Assembly (NCBI GenBank): GCA_025359905.1
Contig: JANYDF010000006.1
Location: 1 to 60,293 of the forward strand
Origin: Rhodospirillales bacterium
GTDB taxonomy: Bacteria; Pseudomonadota; Alphaproteobacteria; Acetobacterales; Acetobacteraceae
Direction of reading: 5' to 3'
Length of the DNA: 60,293 bases
The notes under the pieces are model-generated. The model was not told the origin of the DNA. It saw only the letters and a list, made by a program, of their open reading frames with translations, and ran no database searches. Position 1 is the stretch's first letter. Every line of letters starts with the position of its first letter. Below, piece by piece: positions 18,375 to 27,616 of the stretch. The position numbers and the translations under genes were made by a program.

Positions 18375-18546
18375 TACCAAATCTCGTGGCAGAGAACCCA
18401 CGAACCTTTGAATCGTCATCGCCGGGCTTGACCCGGCGATCCATGCCAACGCTATGTGTGAGATGCGAGATACTCTATGTGTCGCTATGGATTGCCGGGT
18501 CAAGCCCGGCAACGACGATGAGTCTTGGTCGGCGAGATTTGGTATA
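18373..18546. repeat. 174-bp terminal-inverted-repeat element (MITE-like), copy 1
   Basis: It runs from AATACCAAATCTCG to CGAGATTTGGTATA. Inside are two hairpin cores, GCCGGGCTTGACCCGGC and its reverse complement. The same 174-bp length and ends occur at 21672 and 41251. The flanking dinucleotides (TA left, AA right, if the element is trimmed to ATACC...GGTAT) do not match exactly. It has no coding capacity, so it would need a transposase in trans. Confidence 0.8.
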
Positions 18547-18971
18547 ACGCGTCCGCGCGCCCCTGACGCCCGCCGCCGTCTCCCCCGTCGAACCAGCGGG
18601 GGCGACTGGGCGGATCCTGCTTCGCGGCCGGCTTGCCCGCCCGCGCACGCTCCCGCGCCGCATAAGCCGTACGGTGGCACACCAGCCGCGGCACGCCGAA
18701 CGCCAGGGACGCCCCCAGCCAGACCACCCGGCAGCGCAGCCACTGGCGCGGCGAATGCAGCGCAAGCCGCCGCAGCCGCCGGATTTTGCCGCATTGGTGC
18801 GGATTTTCCTGAAATACCGGCCATAGCGACCACGGCACTCCGTGGATTGTGCAGGCGGCGCCACTCGGCACGATCAGAATTGGGTGGCAGAACTGCGGCC
18901 GCCGGGTCTTGGCGGCGGCGCCCGCTTCGGCCACAGCAATCGCTGTATCGAAATGTGACAGATCAACGTGC
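18547..18971. other. 425-bp stretch without a supportable gene
   Basis: Several frames are open on both strands, but none has recognisable motifs, a convincing start or a family match. One minus-strand frame reads like a Trp/Arg-rich peptide around 18650-18780 and could be a remnant. I see no RNA gene. Confidence 0.4.
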
Positions 18972-20180
18972 ATGGGTAGAATTGGTATGGCGGCGGTCAT
19001 GGCATGGCTGGGCGGCTTTGTGCCGGCCCCGATGGCGACGGGATATCTCGAAAGGTCTCGCGGCGCGGCCGGTGCGCTGATCGGGCTGCTGCTGACCGGG
19101 CTCACCTGCAAGCTGGCCGGAATCCACGCCCCGCTGCTGATCCCGCCGATGGGCGCCTCGGCGGTGCTGCTGTTCGCGGTGCCCGCCAGCCCGCTGGCCC
19201 AGCCTTGGGCGGTGGTGGGCGGCAACACCCTGGCGGCATTGATCGGCGTGACCTGCGCCCGCCTGATCCCCGACCCGATGCTCGCCGCCCCGGTTGCGGC
19301 GGCGCTGGCCATCACCGCGATGTTCCCGCTGCGCTGCCTGCATCCCCCGGCGGGAGCGGTGGCGCTTACCACGGTGCTTGGCGGCCCGGCAGTGGCGGCG
19401 GCGGGCTACCAGTTCGTGCTGACGCCGGTGGCGCTGAACTCGGCGCTGATGCTGCTGTCCGCCATCGCGTTCAATAACGCCACACGCCACCCCTACCCGC
19501 ACCGGGCCAAGCCGCCGGGGCACCGCACCGCCGACCGCAAACCCACCGAGCGCCTCGGAATCCATCGCGAGGATCTCGATCAGGTACTGCTCGAATACGA
19601 TCAGGTGCTGGATATCAGCCGCGACGAGTTGGAAAACTTGTACCAGCAGGCCGAATTGCGCGCCTATCGCCGCCGCTTCGGCGAAGTGCTGTGCGCCGAT
19701 ATCATGTCGCGCGACGTGCTGGCGGTGCAATACGCCACCCCGCTGCACGAGGCGTGGCATCTGCTGCGCCGCCACGACATCCGCGCGCTCCCGGTGATCG
19801 ACAAGGCCCGCCGCGTGGTTGGGCTGGTGTCGGACACCGACTTCATGGCCAGCGCCGAGCTCGACCACTTCGACGGCATCGCCGCCCGGTTCCGCCGCCT
19901 GCTGCAGCGCCCGCGCGACATGTTCGCCAGCCAGCCCGAGGCCGTTGGCCAGATCATGCCGCGTGGCACCCGCACGGTGGCCGAGACCATGCCAATCGCC
20001 GAACTGGTACCGCTGATGGCCGATGCCGGGCTGCGTCACGTGGCCGTGGTGAACGCGGAGCGGCGGCTGAGCGGCATCATATCGCAGGCCGATCTAGTAG
20101 CGGCGTTGTATCGCGGCGCGGCTTCGGGCAGAAACGTGCCGGGAACCAAGCTGGCCAGCGGCGCCTCGTCCAGCGAATGA
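18972..20180 (+). CDS. HPP family membrane protein with C-terminal CBS domain pair
   Basis: A 402-residue protein in two parts. Residues 1-170 are hydrophobic with four or so membrane segments and the HPP-family hallmarks PPMGASAVLLFA and the LHPPAGA motif. Residues 230-390 hold two CBS repeats (CADIMSRDVLAV and VGQIMPRGTRTV, each followed by the usual LPVID- or VAVV-type strand), which in other proteins bind adenine nucleotides. HPP proteins are implicated in nitrite or other small-ion transport in plants and bacteria; the substrate here is unknown. The start was taken as the ATG before MGRIGMAAV; 18987 is an alternative. The downstream gene begins 18 bp after its stop. Confidence 0.84.
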   Translation: MGRIGMAAVMAWLGGFVPAPMATGYLERSRGAAGALIGLLLTGLTCKLAGIHAPLLIPPMGASAVLLFAVPASPLAQPWAVVGGNTLAALIGVTCARLIPDPMLAAPVAAALAITAMFPLRCLHPPAGAVALTTVLGGPAVAAAGYQFVLTPVALNSALMLLSAIAFNNATRHPYPHRAKPPGHRTADRKPTERLGIHREDLDQVLLEYDQVLDISRDELENLYQQAELRAYRRRFGEVLCADIMSRDVLAVQYATPLHEAWHLLRRHDIRALPVIDKARRVVGLVSDTDFMASAELDHFDGIAARFRRLLQRPRDMFASQPEAVGQIMPRGTRTVAETMPIAELVPLMADAGLRHVAVVNAERRLSGIISQADLVAALYRGAASGRNVPGTKLASGASSSE

Positions 20181-20198
20181 ACGGTCGGGTACAACATC

Positions 20199-21539
20199 AT
20201 GCTCAGCGACGTCAACGACATCGCCTATCGGCGCATGATCGCCAGCCACCCGGTGCTGACCGGGGTGCGCCCGGCGCACGAGGTGCTGCCCGGCCTGCGC
20301 CGTAACCTGATCCTGCATGCCGCCCCGCCCGCGACGTGGCAGACCATGAGCGAGACCATGCGCGGCGGCATGACTGGCGCCGCCATGTTCGAGGGGCTGG
20401 CGAGCAGCGCGGCCGAGGCCGCCGCCATGGCGGCGGCTGGCCAAATCGAATTCGCCGCTGCACAGGATCATGGCGCAATGGCGGGCGGCGTCGGCTCGAT
20501 CACCGCGAGCCTGCCGGTGATGGTGATCGAGGACCGCTCCAACGGCAACATCGCCACGCATTTCCTGATGGAAGGCCTGGGCAAAACCCTGGTGGCCGGT
20601 GCGTGCGACGCCGAGGTGCTGGCGCGGCTGGCCTGGTTCCGCGACACGCTGGCCCCGCTGCTCGATGCGGCGATCCGAGCCGTGGGCGGCATCGACCTGC
20701 GGACGATCATGGCCGAGGCGCTGACGCAGGGCGACGAGTTGCACAACCGCAACCGCGCCGCGACCAACATGCTGCTGAACCGGCTGGCGGTGGGGCTGCT
20801 GGGCTTGCCCGCCGATCCGTCCACCCATAGGCGCGCGCTGGACTTCATAGCCGCCACGCCACAGTTTTTCGTCGGCACCGTGCTGCCCGCCGCCAAGCTG
20901 ATGCTGCGCGCGGCGCATGGCATTCCCGGCTGCGCCGTGGTCACCGGCATCGGCGCCAACGGGCGCGACTGCGGCATCCAACTCAGCGGCACCGGCAACC
21001 GCTGGTTCACCGCACCTGCCGAGGTGCCGCGCGGCATTTTGCAGCCCGGCTTCAGCGTGGTGGACGCGGCCCCCGCCTGCGGCGACAGCCTGTGCGTGGA
21101 AGCCGCCGGGCTGGGCGCCGCCGTACTGCCCGCCGCCCCGGCGCTATGGCCGGCCATCGGCGCCACCGCCGAAGGCGCCATCCGCTACCACGCCGACGCT
21201 CAAACACTCGCGCTCGGCGAACACCCGCACTACCGCATTCCGGCCCTCGGCGGGCGCGGCGCACCGGTTGGTGTGGATGCGCGGCGCGTTGTGGCGACCT
21301 GGACGCTTCCGGTCATCGACATCATGATCGGCCACCGCCAGCCGGGTATCGGCATGATCGGCATGGGTTTGGTCAGCCCGCCGCTGACGTGTTTTCAGCA
21401 GGCGGTGGCGGCACTGGACGGCGGATATTGCCCGCAATTGCCGGATTCCGACCCGCCGGGCGCCAGCGCAGTGCCGGTTTCGAAGCTGGGATTGGACAGC
21501 AGAATGGCTGACGCCAGACCAGCCACCACCGTGGCCTAG
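20199..21539 (+). CDS. DUF1116 / AllG (YlbE)-like protein
   Basis: A 446-residue cytoplasmic protein. Stretches such as GGMTGAAMFEG, IEFAAAQDHGAMAGG, NGRDCGIQLSG and a C-terminal GIGMIGMG match my memory of the DUF1116 family, whose E. coli member YlbE/AllG is part of the oxamate carbamoyltransferase of allantoin breakdown. In E. coli it works with AllF (FdrA) and AllH; neither partner is visible here, so the substrate may differ. It follows the HPP-CBS gene by 18 bp and is probably cotranscribed with it. The final 40 or so residues look less conserved. Confidence 0.75.
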   Translation: MLSDVNDIAYRRMIASHPVLTGVRPAHEVLPGLRRNLILHAAPPATWQTMSETMRGGMTGAAMFEGLASSAAEAAAMAAAGQIEFAAAQDHGAMAGGVGSITASLPVMVIEDRSNGNIATHFLMEGLGKTLVAGACDAEVLARLAWFRDTLAPLLDAAIRAVGGIDLRTIMAEALTQGDELHNRNRAATNMLLNRLAVGLLGLPADPSTHRRALDFIAATPQFFVGTVLPAAKLMLRAAHGIPGCAVVTGIGANGRDCGIQLSGTGNRWFTAPAEVPRGILQPGFSVVDAAPACGDSLCVEAAGLGAAVLPAAPALWPAIGATAEGAIRYHADAQTLALGEHPHYRIPALGGRGAPVGVDARRVVATWTLPVIDIMIGHRQPGIGMIGMGLVSPPLTCFQQAVAALDGGYCPQLPDSDPPGASAVPVSKLGLDSRMADARPATTVA

Positions 21540-21671
21540 AAATCTGCCAGCGTTGCAGCGACTACGGCCGGATACAACATCCCCCACCTCCATCAATACG
21601 CGACCAGTTTTGTGCAGGTATCCGCAGCCATTGCTATGCTGCATTTGAGCGTATCCCAGCAAAATCAGCGC

Positions 21672-21845
21672 AATACCAAATCTCGCTGGCCAAAACTCAT
21701 TGTCGTTGCCGGGCTTGACCCGGCAATCCATGGCGCCGCACACAGCATCTCGCCTCTAACACAGAGCGTTGGCATGGATCGCCGGGTCAAGCCCGGCGAT
21801 GACGATTCAATGGATCATGGGTTCTCGCCCACGAGATTTGGTATC
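21672..21845. repeat. 174-bp terminal-inverted-repeat element (MITE-like), copy 2
   Basis: It has the same ends and length as the copy at 18373 but the internal arms are in reverse order, so it is inverted relative to copies 1 and 3. If the element is ATACC...GGTAT, the flanking dinucleotides are CA and CA, which could be a 2-bp target duplication. It fills much of the 376-bp gap between the DUF1116 gene and the convergent lysR gene, in which I see no gene. Confidence 0.8.
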
Positions 21846-21915
21846 ATATGTAATACAAAACAGAAACGTTTTGTTGTAATTAATACTTCAGTTTGCACCC
21901 GGCTTGAACGCCCCC

Positions 21916-22797
21916 CTACCCCACCACCCGCCGCGCCTCCGCCAGCAATGCCCCGGCCAGCATCGGCAGCGGTTCGCGCGGCGGCACCACGAGGCCGACG
22001 ATATTGGCCACCTCCGGCGCTTCGATTGGCAGCGCCCGCGCGTCGCCCTGCATGCCCAGCGTGTCCATCCAGTGCGCGGGCAGGATGCTGGACCAGTGGC
22101 CGGTGCGCAGATGCGCCAGCAGGGCGGTCATGGAATCGGATTCCAGCGTGGCGCGCGGTGCGACACCCGCCGTGCGGAAGGCGCGGTCGATGATGCGGCG
22201 GTTCTGCATATCCGGCGTCAGCAGCGCCAGCGGCACGCCGCCCAGTTCGGCCCAGGTCACGCTGCCGCGCCCGGTGAATAGCGCATCGCCGATGGTGACG
22301 AACCGGTAGCTCTCGCGGTACAGCGGCAGTGTCAGCATGCGGCCGAGCGGTTCGTTGTCGAGGTAGGTAATTCCGGCGTCGGCCTCCAGATTCTCCAGCA
22401 TCGACAGCACTTCGTTGGAGGTGCGCGACAGCACCGTGACCCGCACCTCCGGGTGGCGCGCGGCCAGCGGGGCGGTCAACGCGGGCAGGAACGGCAACGC
22501 AGTCGGGATGGCGGCGAGGCGCAGTTGCCCGGTGAGCGCGTAGCGCAGCGCGCCGATTTCCTGGCGCATCGCCCGCGTGTCGCCGACGATGCGCCTTGCC
22601 CAATCCAGCGCGCGCTCGCCCGCCTCGGTAAAGCCGCGAAACCGGCTGCCGCGTTCCACCAGCAACAGCCCGAAAGTTTCCTCCAGTTGCTTGATCCCGG
22701 CCGACAGCGTCGGCTGACTGGTGCCGCAGGCGGCGGCGGCGCGGCCGAAATGCCGCTCCTGCGCCAAGGCCAGCAGATATTCCAGCTTGTCGATCAT
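21916..22797 (-). CDS. LysR-type regulator, FdsR-like
   Basis: A 293-residue protein with an N-terminal winged helix-turn-helix (FGRAAAACGTSQPTLSAGIK, about residues 17-36) and a LysR substrate-binding domain. The opening MIDKLEYLLALAQERHFGRA, the run VERGSRFRGFTEAGERALDW and YLDNEPLGR match LysR regulators that usually sit next to fdsGBA genes (FdsR). Here it is 4.4 kb away from fdsG and divergent from glutamate dehydrogenase (79-bp gap). It might control fds in response to formate, or gdh, or both; that is inference. Start, length and domain order are normal. Confidence 0.85.
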   Translation of the reverse strand: MIDKLEYLLALAQERHFGRAAAACGTSQPTLSAGIKQLEETFGLLLVERGSRFRGFTEAGERALDWARRIVGDTRAMRQEIGALRYALTGQLRLAAIPTALPFLPALTAPLAARHPEVRVTVLSRTSNEVLSMLENLEADAGITYLDNEPLGRMLTLPLYRESYRFVTIGDALFTGRGSVTWAELGGVPLALLTPDMQNRRIIDRAFRTAGVAPRATLESDSMTALLAHLRTGHWSSILPAHWMDTLGMQGDARALPIEAPEVANIVGLVVPPREPLPMLAGALLAEARRVVG

Positions 22798-22876
22798 CGC
22801 GTTGCTCCCTTGCGCGCAAGTTAAGCACCGCCTGCCCAGCGTCTGCTAGGCTGCCGCAAAATACCGGAGGCGACGG

Positions 22877-24133
22877 ATGACCATCTATACCGGCCCAGTG
22901 TTCGACATGGCGCGCACCCAGTTTCAGCGCATCGCCGATCATCTCGACATTCCGGCCGACGAGCGCGACCGGCTGCTGTACCCCAAGCGCGCGGTGACGG
23001 TATCCTGCCCGATCCACCGCGACGACGGCCGTACCGAGGTGTTCGAGGGCTACCGGGTGCAGCATCACCTCACGCTCGGCCCGACCAAGGGCGGCACGCG
23101 GTTCTCACCGGCGCTGGACATCGGCGAGGTGGCGGCGCTGGCGGTGTGGATGAGTTGGAAATGCGCGCTGGCCGGGCTGCCGTATGGCGGGGCCAAGGGC
23201 GGCGTCGCGGTCGATCCGCGCGCATTGTCGCTGCGCGAACTGGAAGCGTTGTCGCGGCGCTATATGCAGGAAATGATCCCGTTCGTCGGTGCGCATACCG
23301 ACGTGATGGCGCCCGACATGGGCACCAACGAGCAAGTCATGGCGTGGTTCATGGACACCTATTCCATGCATCGCGGCCATACCGTGACCGAGATCGTCAC
23401 CGGCAAGCCGGTGGCCTGCGGCGGCACGCTGGGGCGGCGCGAGGCCACCGGCAACGGCGTGGTGTATCTAATTGCCCGCGCCATGGAACGCCTCGGCGTG
23501 CCGCTCGCCGGGACCACCGCCATCGTGCAGGGCTTCGGCAATGTCGGCTCGGTCACCGCCCAGGCGCTGATGGCGCGCGGGGTGAAAGTGATCGGCGTGT
23601 CGGACCACACCGCCTGCTATTTCGACCGGCACGGCCTGGATGTGCCAGCACTGCTGCGCCACGCCGAGGCGCGCGGCGCGCTGGCCGGGTTTTCCAGCGA
23701 ACTGGCCGCCGACCCGGCCACACTGCTGACGCAACCCTGCGACATCCTGGTGCCCGCCGCCCTGGAGCGCGTCATCGGCGGCCAGATGGCGGCGCAATTG
23801 CAATGCCGTGTGCTGGCCGAAGCGGCCAACGGCCCGACCACGCCGGACGCCGATCTGGTGCTGGAACAGCGGCCGGAGATTTTCGTCATTCCCGATATTC
23901 TGTGCAACGCGGGCGGCGTCATCGTCAGTTACTTCGAGTGGGTGCAGGATTTGCAGCAATTCTTCTGGGATGCCGATGAGGTCAACACCAAGCTGAATGC
24001 CGTGCTGGAACGGGCATTTCAGGCGGTGATGGACCGTGCGGCGCAGCGGCGCGTGGCGCACCGCACGGCGGCGATGGCCATTGGGGTGGCCAAGGTGCGC
24101 GACGCCAAGGCCAAGCGCGGGCTATTTCCGTAA
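22877..24133 (+). CDS. Glutamate dehydrogenase (Glu/Leu/Phe/Val family)
   Basis: A 418-residue NAD(P)-dependent enzyme that interconverts glutamate and 2-oxoglutarate plus ammonia in the cytoplasm. It has the substrate/catalytic blocks GPTKGGTRF and LPYGGAKGGV (the catalytic lysine lies in the second), TDVMAPDMGTN, and the Rossmann motif GFGNVGS near residue 220. The end motif VIVSYFEWVQ is typical. CGGAGG lies 9 nt before the ATG. A leucine or phenylalanine dehydrogenase is less likely, given the length and N-terminus. It is transcribed divergently from the LysR gene. Confidence 0.92.
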   Translation: MTIYTGPVFDMARTQFQRIADHLDIPADERDRLLYPKRAVTVSCPIHRDDGRTEVFEGYRVQHHLTLGPTKGGTRFSPALDIGEVAALAVWMSWKCALAGLPYGGAKGGVAVDPRALSLRELEALSRRYMQEMIPFVGAHTDVMAPDMGTNEQVMAWFMDTYSMHRGHTVTEIVTGKPVACGGTLGRREATGNGVVYLIARAMERLGVPLAGTTAIVQGFGNVGSVTAQALMARGVKVIGVSDHTACYFDRHGLDVPALLRHAEARGALAGFSSELAADPATLLTQPCDILVPAALERVIGGQMAAQLQCRVLAEAANGPTTPDADLVLEQRPEIFVIPDILCNAGGVIVSYFEWVQDLQQFFWDADEVNTKLNAVLERAFQAVMDRAAQRRVAHRTAAMAIGVAKVRDAKAKRGLFP

Positions 24134-24200
24134 CGTCCCTCTGGACCCCGGCCCGCTCCGGCGCGACACTTGGCGCATCGGTTCGCGCATGGGGGGCAGC

Positions 24201-24566
24201 ATGGCGTTGTGGGCGGTCATCTTGATCCTCGGCACCGGCGTCGGGCTCGGGGTCTACATGGGGCTGCAATACCTCAGGCGCGAGCCGCGCAAGCCGGTGA
24301 TGATCGGGATGCACTTGCTGGCAGGGCTTGGCGGACTGGAAACGCTGACCATCCAAATCACCGGCGCGCCAGATGGCTCGGTGCTGACCGCCGGGCGCTA
24401 CGGCATCCCGGCGCTGGCGCTGTGCGCCATCGCGGGGGCAGGCGGATTCGGCTCGGCATTGCTGCGGCGGCGGTCGCGCCAATCCAGCGAAGCCGCCCTG
24501 GTGGCGCACGCCGCCGCCGGGCTGCTAGGGCTGGCGATCCTGCTGATCTGGGCCGCACAGCGATGA
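24201..24566 (+). CDS. Small integral membrane protein
   Basis: A 121-residue protein with about four hydrophobic segments (MALWAVILILGTGVGLGVYM; HLLAGLGGLETLTI; PALALCAIAGAGGFGSALL; HAAAGLLGLAILLIWAA). I do not recognise the family. GGGGGG lies just before ATG 24201; ATG 24189 is an in-frame alternative. Its stop overlaps the start of the ppk2 gene (ATGA), so the two are translationally coupled. Confidence 0.7.
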   Translation: MALWAVILILGTGVGLGVYMGLQYLRREPRKPVMIGMHLLAGLGGLETLTIQITGAPDGSVLTAGRYGIPALALCAIAGAGGFGSALLRRRSRQSSEAALVAHAAAGLLGLAILLIWAAQR

Positions 24567-25384
24567 AATCTTCCGATTTCGCGGTGCACGACCGCCCGCG
24601 CCTGAACCACATCACCCATTTCCCCAGCGTCGAATTCGCCGATTACGAGCGGCGGCTGGGCGGGATGCAGGAGACGCTGCAATTCGTCCAGCAAGCCTAT
24701 CTCGGCACGGCGCAGCGCGCGGTGATTGTGCTGGAGGGCTGGGACACCGCCGGCAAGGGCGGCATCGTGCGCCGCATGGGCTGGGCGCTCGACCCGCGCA
24801 GCTTCAAGGTGCACGCCATCGCCGCCCCATCGGGGCGGGAAAAATCCGAGCACTATCTGCAACGCTTCTGGGAACGGCTGCCGCATCACGGGCAGATTAC
24901 CGTGTTCGACCGCTCGTGGTACGGCCGCGTGCTGGTGGAACGCGTCGAAGGTTTCGCCACCAAAGCCGAATGGCAGCGCGGCTACCGCGAGATCGAATCG
25001 TTCGAGCGGATGCTGCTCGACGACGGCATCAAGCTCGTGAAGATCTTCATGCACATCACGCCGGAGGAACAACTGCGCCGCTTCCGCTCGCGGCTGAACG
25101 ACCCGCTGAAACGCTGGAAACTGTCCTACGAAGACTTCCGCAACCGCGACCGCTGGGACGAATACGCCGAGGCCATCGAGGATATGATGGAGAAAACCTC
25201 GTCCAAGCATACGCACTGGCATCTGGTGCCGGCCAACGACAAGCCGTTCGGACGGCTGGCGGCGCTGCGCATCATCGCGGATTTGCTGTCCGATGGCGTG
25301 GAGTTGAAGCCACGCCCGCTCGACCCGGCAGTGGCGGCGGCAGCGGAAAAGCTGCTGGGGATCAAAACGGGGAACGGGCGGTAG
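24563..25384 (+). CDS. Polyphosphate kinase 2 family protein
   Basis: A 273-residue PPK2-fold kinase that transfers phosphate between polyphosphate and nucleotides. Walker A is EGWDTAGKGG (about residues 56-65), and the lid and Walker B block is DRSWYGRVLVERVEGFA; KIFMHI and WKLSYEDF also match. I cannot fix the class (NDP or NMP substrate) from motifs alone. The start overlaps the stop of the small membrane protein by 4 bp. The downstream genes are on the other strand, and only 6 bp separate the two stops. Confidence 0.9.
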   Translation: MKSSDFAVHDRPRLNHITHFPSVEFADYERRLGGMQETLQFVQQAYLGTAQRAVIVLEGWDTAGKGGIVRRMGWALDPRSFKVHAIAAPSGREKSEHYLQRFWERLPHHGQITVFDRSWYGRVLVERVEGFATKAEWQRGYREIESFERMLLDDGIKLVKIFMHITPEEQLRRFRSRLNDPLKRWKLSYEDFRNRDRWDEYAEAIEDMMEKTSSKHTHWHLVPANDKPFGRLAALRIIADLLSDGVELKPRPLDPAVAAAAEKLLGIKTGNGR

Positions 25385-25390
25385 CGGGCG

Positions 25391-26422
25391 CTACGGCCCG
25401 ACAACCGGCACAAACCGCTGCACCCGTTCGCCGCCCGCCACCTCGGTGGTGAAGACGTTGCCATGGCTGTCGATGGCCAGATTGTGCACCCACTGGAATT
25501 CGCCCGGCTCGTGGCCCGGCCGCCCGAACGCGCCCAGGATCAGCCCATCGGCGCGGCGCAGGATGCGCACCACGTTGTTCTGGCCATCGGCATTGAACAG
25601 CATGTCCTGCCCGGCGTCCGGCGATAGCGCCAGATCCCACACGCTGCCCATACCGCCGGTGTCCGGCGCAATGCGGAATTCGGTGACGAAATGGCCGTCG
25701 TGCTGGAATACTTGAATACGGTCGTTCTGCCGGTCGCACACATACACGAACCCGTCGCGCGCCAGCTTCACGCAATGCACCGGGCGGCCGAACTGGCGCG
25801 GCCCGCCGCTGTCGGACGGCAGTTCGCCGTAGGCGCCCCAATGCCGCTTGTACGCGCCGGTGCGGCTGTCGAACACAATCACACGCCGGTTGCCGTAGCC
25901 ATCGGCCACGTAAACCTCATGCGCCGTGGCGTCCTCGGCCATATCGGCCGGGCGCGACAGGCGGGAGGTGTCGTTGCTATTGGCCCCCTTCGCCGGATGG
26001 CCGATTTGCAGCAGGAACCGGCCGTCCTGGGTGAATTTCAGGATTTGCCCGTCCTGCGCGCCATTGCCGCCCAGCCACACATCGCCGCCGGGGCCGATGT
26101 ATATGCCATGCTCATTGCCGAACCAGTCGTAACCGGCGCCCTTGCCGCCCCAGGCGCGCAGCACATGGCCGGTGGAGTCAAACTCGATCACCGGCGGCGC
26201 CGGCACAAACCCCTGCTTGCGCGCGGCCTTGGATAGCGTGGCGGGCCGCTGCACGATCCAAACATTGTCTGCCGCATCCACCGCGACGCCAGAGACCTCG
26301 CCGAGCTTCCAATGATGCGGCAGCGGCGGCGGCCATGTTGGATCGGCCTGTAAGCGCGGCGTGCCGGCCTGCGCCGGGGCGGCGCAGAGGCAGGCGGCGA
26401 GGATGACGAAGCGGCGGATCAC
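25391..26422 (-). CDS. Exported NHL-repeat beta-propeller protein
   Basis: A 343-residue protein with a signal peptide (hydrophobic VILAACLCAAPAQA), then repeats of the NHL type (for example SGVAVDAADNVWIVQR, ADGYGNRRVIVFD, HCVKLARDGFVYVCDRQ, HNLAIDSHGNVFTTE). It should form a six- or so bladed propeller in the periplasm. The function is unknown; similar proteins sit beside quinoprotein-like enzymes. I place the start at GTG 26422, where GTGA overlaps the TGA of the preceding gene; the longer frame would start with TTG inside that gene. It is coupled to the upstream propeller gene. Confidence 0.78.
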   Translation of the reverse strand: MIRRFVILAACLCAAPAQAGTPRLQADPTWPPPLPHHWKLGEVSGVAVDAADNVWIVQRPATLSKAARKQGFVPAPPVIEFDSTGHVLRAWGGKGAGYDWFGNEHGIYIGPGGDVWLGGNGAQDGQILKFTQDGRFLLQIGHPAKGANSNDTSRLSRPADMAEDATAHEVYVADGYGNRRVIVFDSRTGAYKRHWGAYGELPSDSGGPRQFGRPVHCVKLARDGFVYVCDRQNDRIQVFQHDGHFVTEFRIAPDTGGMGSVWDLALSPDAGQDMLFNADGQNNVVRILRRADGLILGAFGRPGHEPGEFQWVHNLAIDSHGNVFTTEVAGGERVQRFVPVVGP

Positions 26423-27522
26423 TTGACCCCCAGCGCCGGCTTCCAATCATGATAAACGTCGATATCCATCCCATCCGGGTAAAACAGGAACCCCGGCAGA
26501 TGTCCCGCCGTGTCGGTGGCGCCGTATTGCCACACGATCTGCTTGGTCTGGCGGTCGATCACCAGCACCCGGTTGCGCCAGTCATCGTTGACGATCACGT
26601 TGCCGTTCGGCAGTTCCAGCGCCAGCGACGAGTGATTTAGCATCCCCTCGCCGTCGTTGACGCTATACTCCCACGTCACCTTCTTGGTCTTGGGATCGAA
26701 GATCACCACCCGGCCCGGCTTGGAGTAATCGGCCACGATCACCTGACCGTCGCGCGTCGGGTAGGCGTCGGACGGGTATTTGATGTGCGGCGCTTTCACG
26801 CTCCAAACCACCTTGCCCGCGCGGGTGATGCGGGTGATCCAGGCATCGGGAATTTCGGTCAGCAGGAAGTCGCCGCCAGCGAGCGGGGTGATGCCGTTCG
26901 CCAGATTGATGTAACGCGGCGGGTCGTGGCGGCACTTGCCGGCCTTGCCCCACTGGCCGGTGACTTCCAGCTTTTCGCGGTTGATGAACAGGATGCGGCA
27001 ATTGCGAATATCGGCGGTCACCACATTGCCGTCCGGCAGCAAATGCGCGTCGTCGGGGAAGTTGAATTGCGTACTGGCGTGGCCTTTGGTGTCCGGCTCG
27101 CCGTAGCTCCACACCAATTCACGATTGGCGTAGTCGATGATATGAATGTCGTAATTGTCCTCCTCGTTCACCATCAGGCTTTTGCCGTCGTGCGAGAAGA
27201 ACACGTCGTCGTTGCCGCGATAGATCGCCAGATCGGGCGAGGGAAACTCCCACACCACCCGCTTGTCCGGGGCAATTTCGATCAGCCGGTTGTTACGCCG
27301 GTCGGCGATCACGATGGGATACGGCAGCGGCCCGGCCCAGGCGGGCACCGGGGCGGCCGCGCTGCCGGTGGCGGGCGGCGGGGCGAGCAGTGTCACGCCG
27401 CTGGACACGAGGCCGGCACCCTGCATCTCCGGCGTGACAGTGACGTGCTTGCCGCCCGAGTCGGCCGCCAGCGCCGCAGATGCCAGCAGCGAAAAAGCCG
27501 CCGCAATCGGCCATATATGCAT
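26419..27522 (-). CDS. Exported PQQ-like beta-propeller protein (arylsulfotransferase/quinoprotein fold)
   Basis: A 367-residue protein with a signal peptide (MHIWPIAAAFSLLASAALAA) and a propeller body made of repeats ending in W-[E/S/Q]-[F/Y], such as RVVWEFPSPD, ELVWSYGEP, KVTWEYSVND and QIVWQYGATD. It lacks a clear quinoprotein catalytic signature, so it may be a binding or structural propeller. GGAG lies 8 nt before ATG 27522. It is coupled to the NHL gene and probably works with it in the periplasm. Confidence 0.76.
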   Translation of the reverse strand: MHIWPIAAAFSLLASAALAADSGGKHVTVTPEMQGAGLVSSGVTLLAPPPATGSAAAPVPAWAGPLPYPIVIADRRNNRLIEIAPDKRVVWEFPSPDLAIYRGNDDVFFSHDGKSLMVNEEDNYDIHIIDYANRELVWSYGEPDTKGHASTQFNFPDDAHLLPDGNVVTADIRNCRILFINREKLEVTGQWGKAGKCRHDPPRYINLANGITPLAGGDFLLTEIPDAWITRITRAGKVVWSVKAPHIKYPSDAYPTRDGQVIVADYSKPGRVVIFDPKTKKVTWEYSVNDGEGMLNHSSLALELPNGNVIVNDDWRNRVLVIDRQTKQIVWQYGATDTAGHLPGFLFYPDGMDIDVYHDWKPALGVK

Positions 27523-27616
27523 CGTCCACACTCCACCGGCAGCACAGCACCCGTGTTGGCATGACGAACAGCGGCGGCGGTTTCGTTGATGCAGGTCAAA
27601 CCCGGCGATTATGCCG

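Noticed and set aside
18475-18864. Minus-strand frame of 129 codons, Trp/Arg-rich
   Set aside because: No recognisable domain or convincing start; partly runs into the 174-bp repeat.
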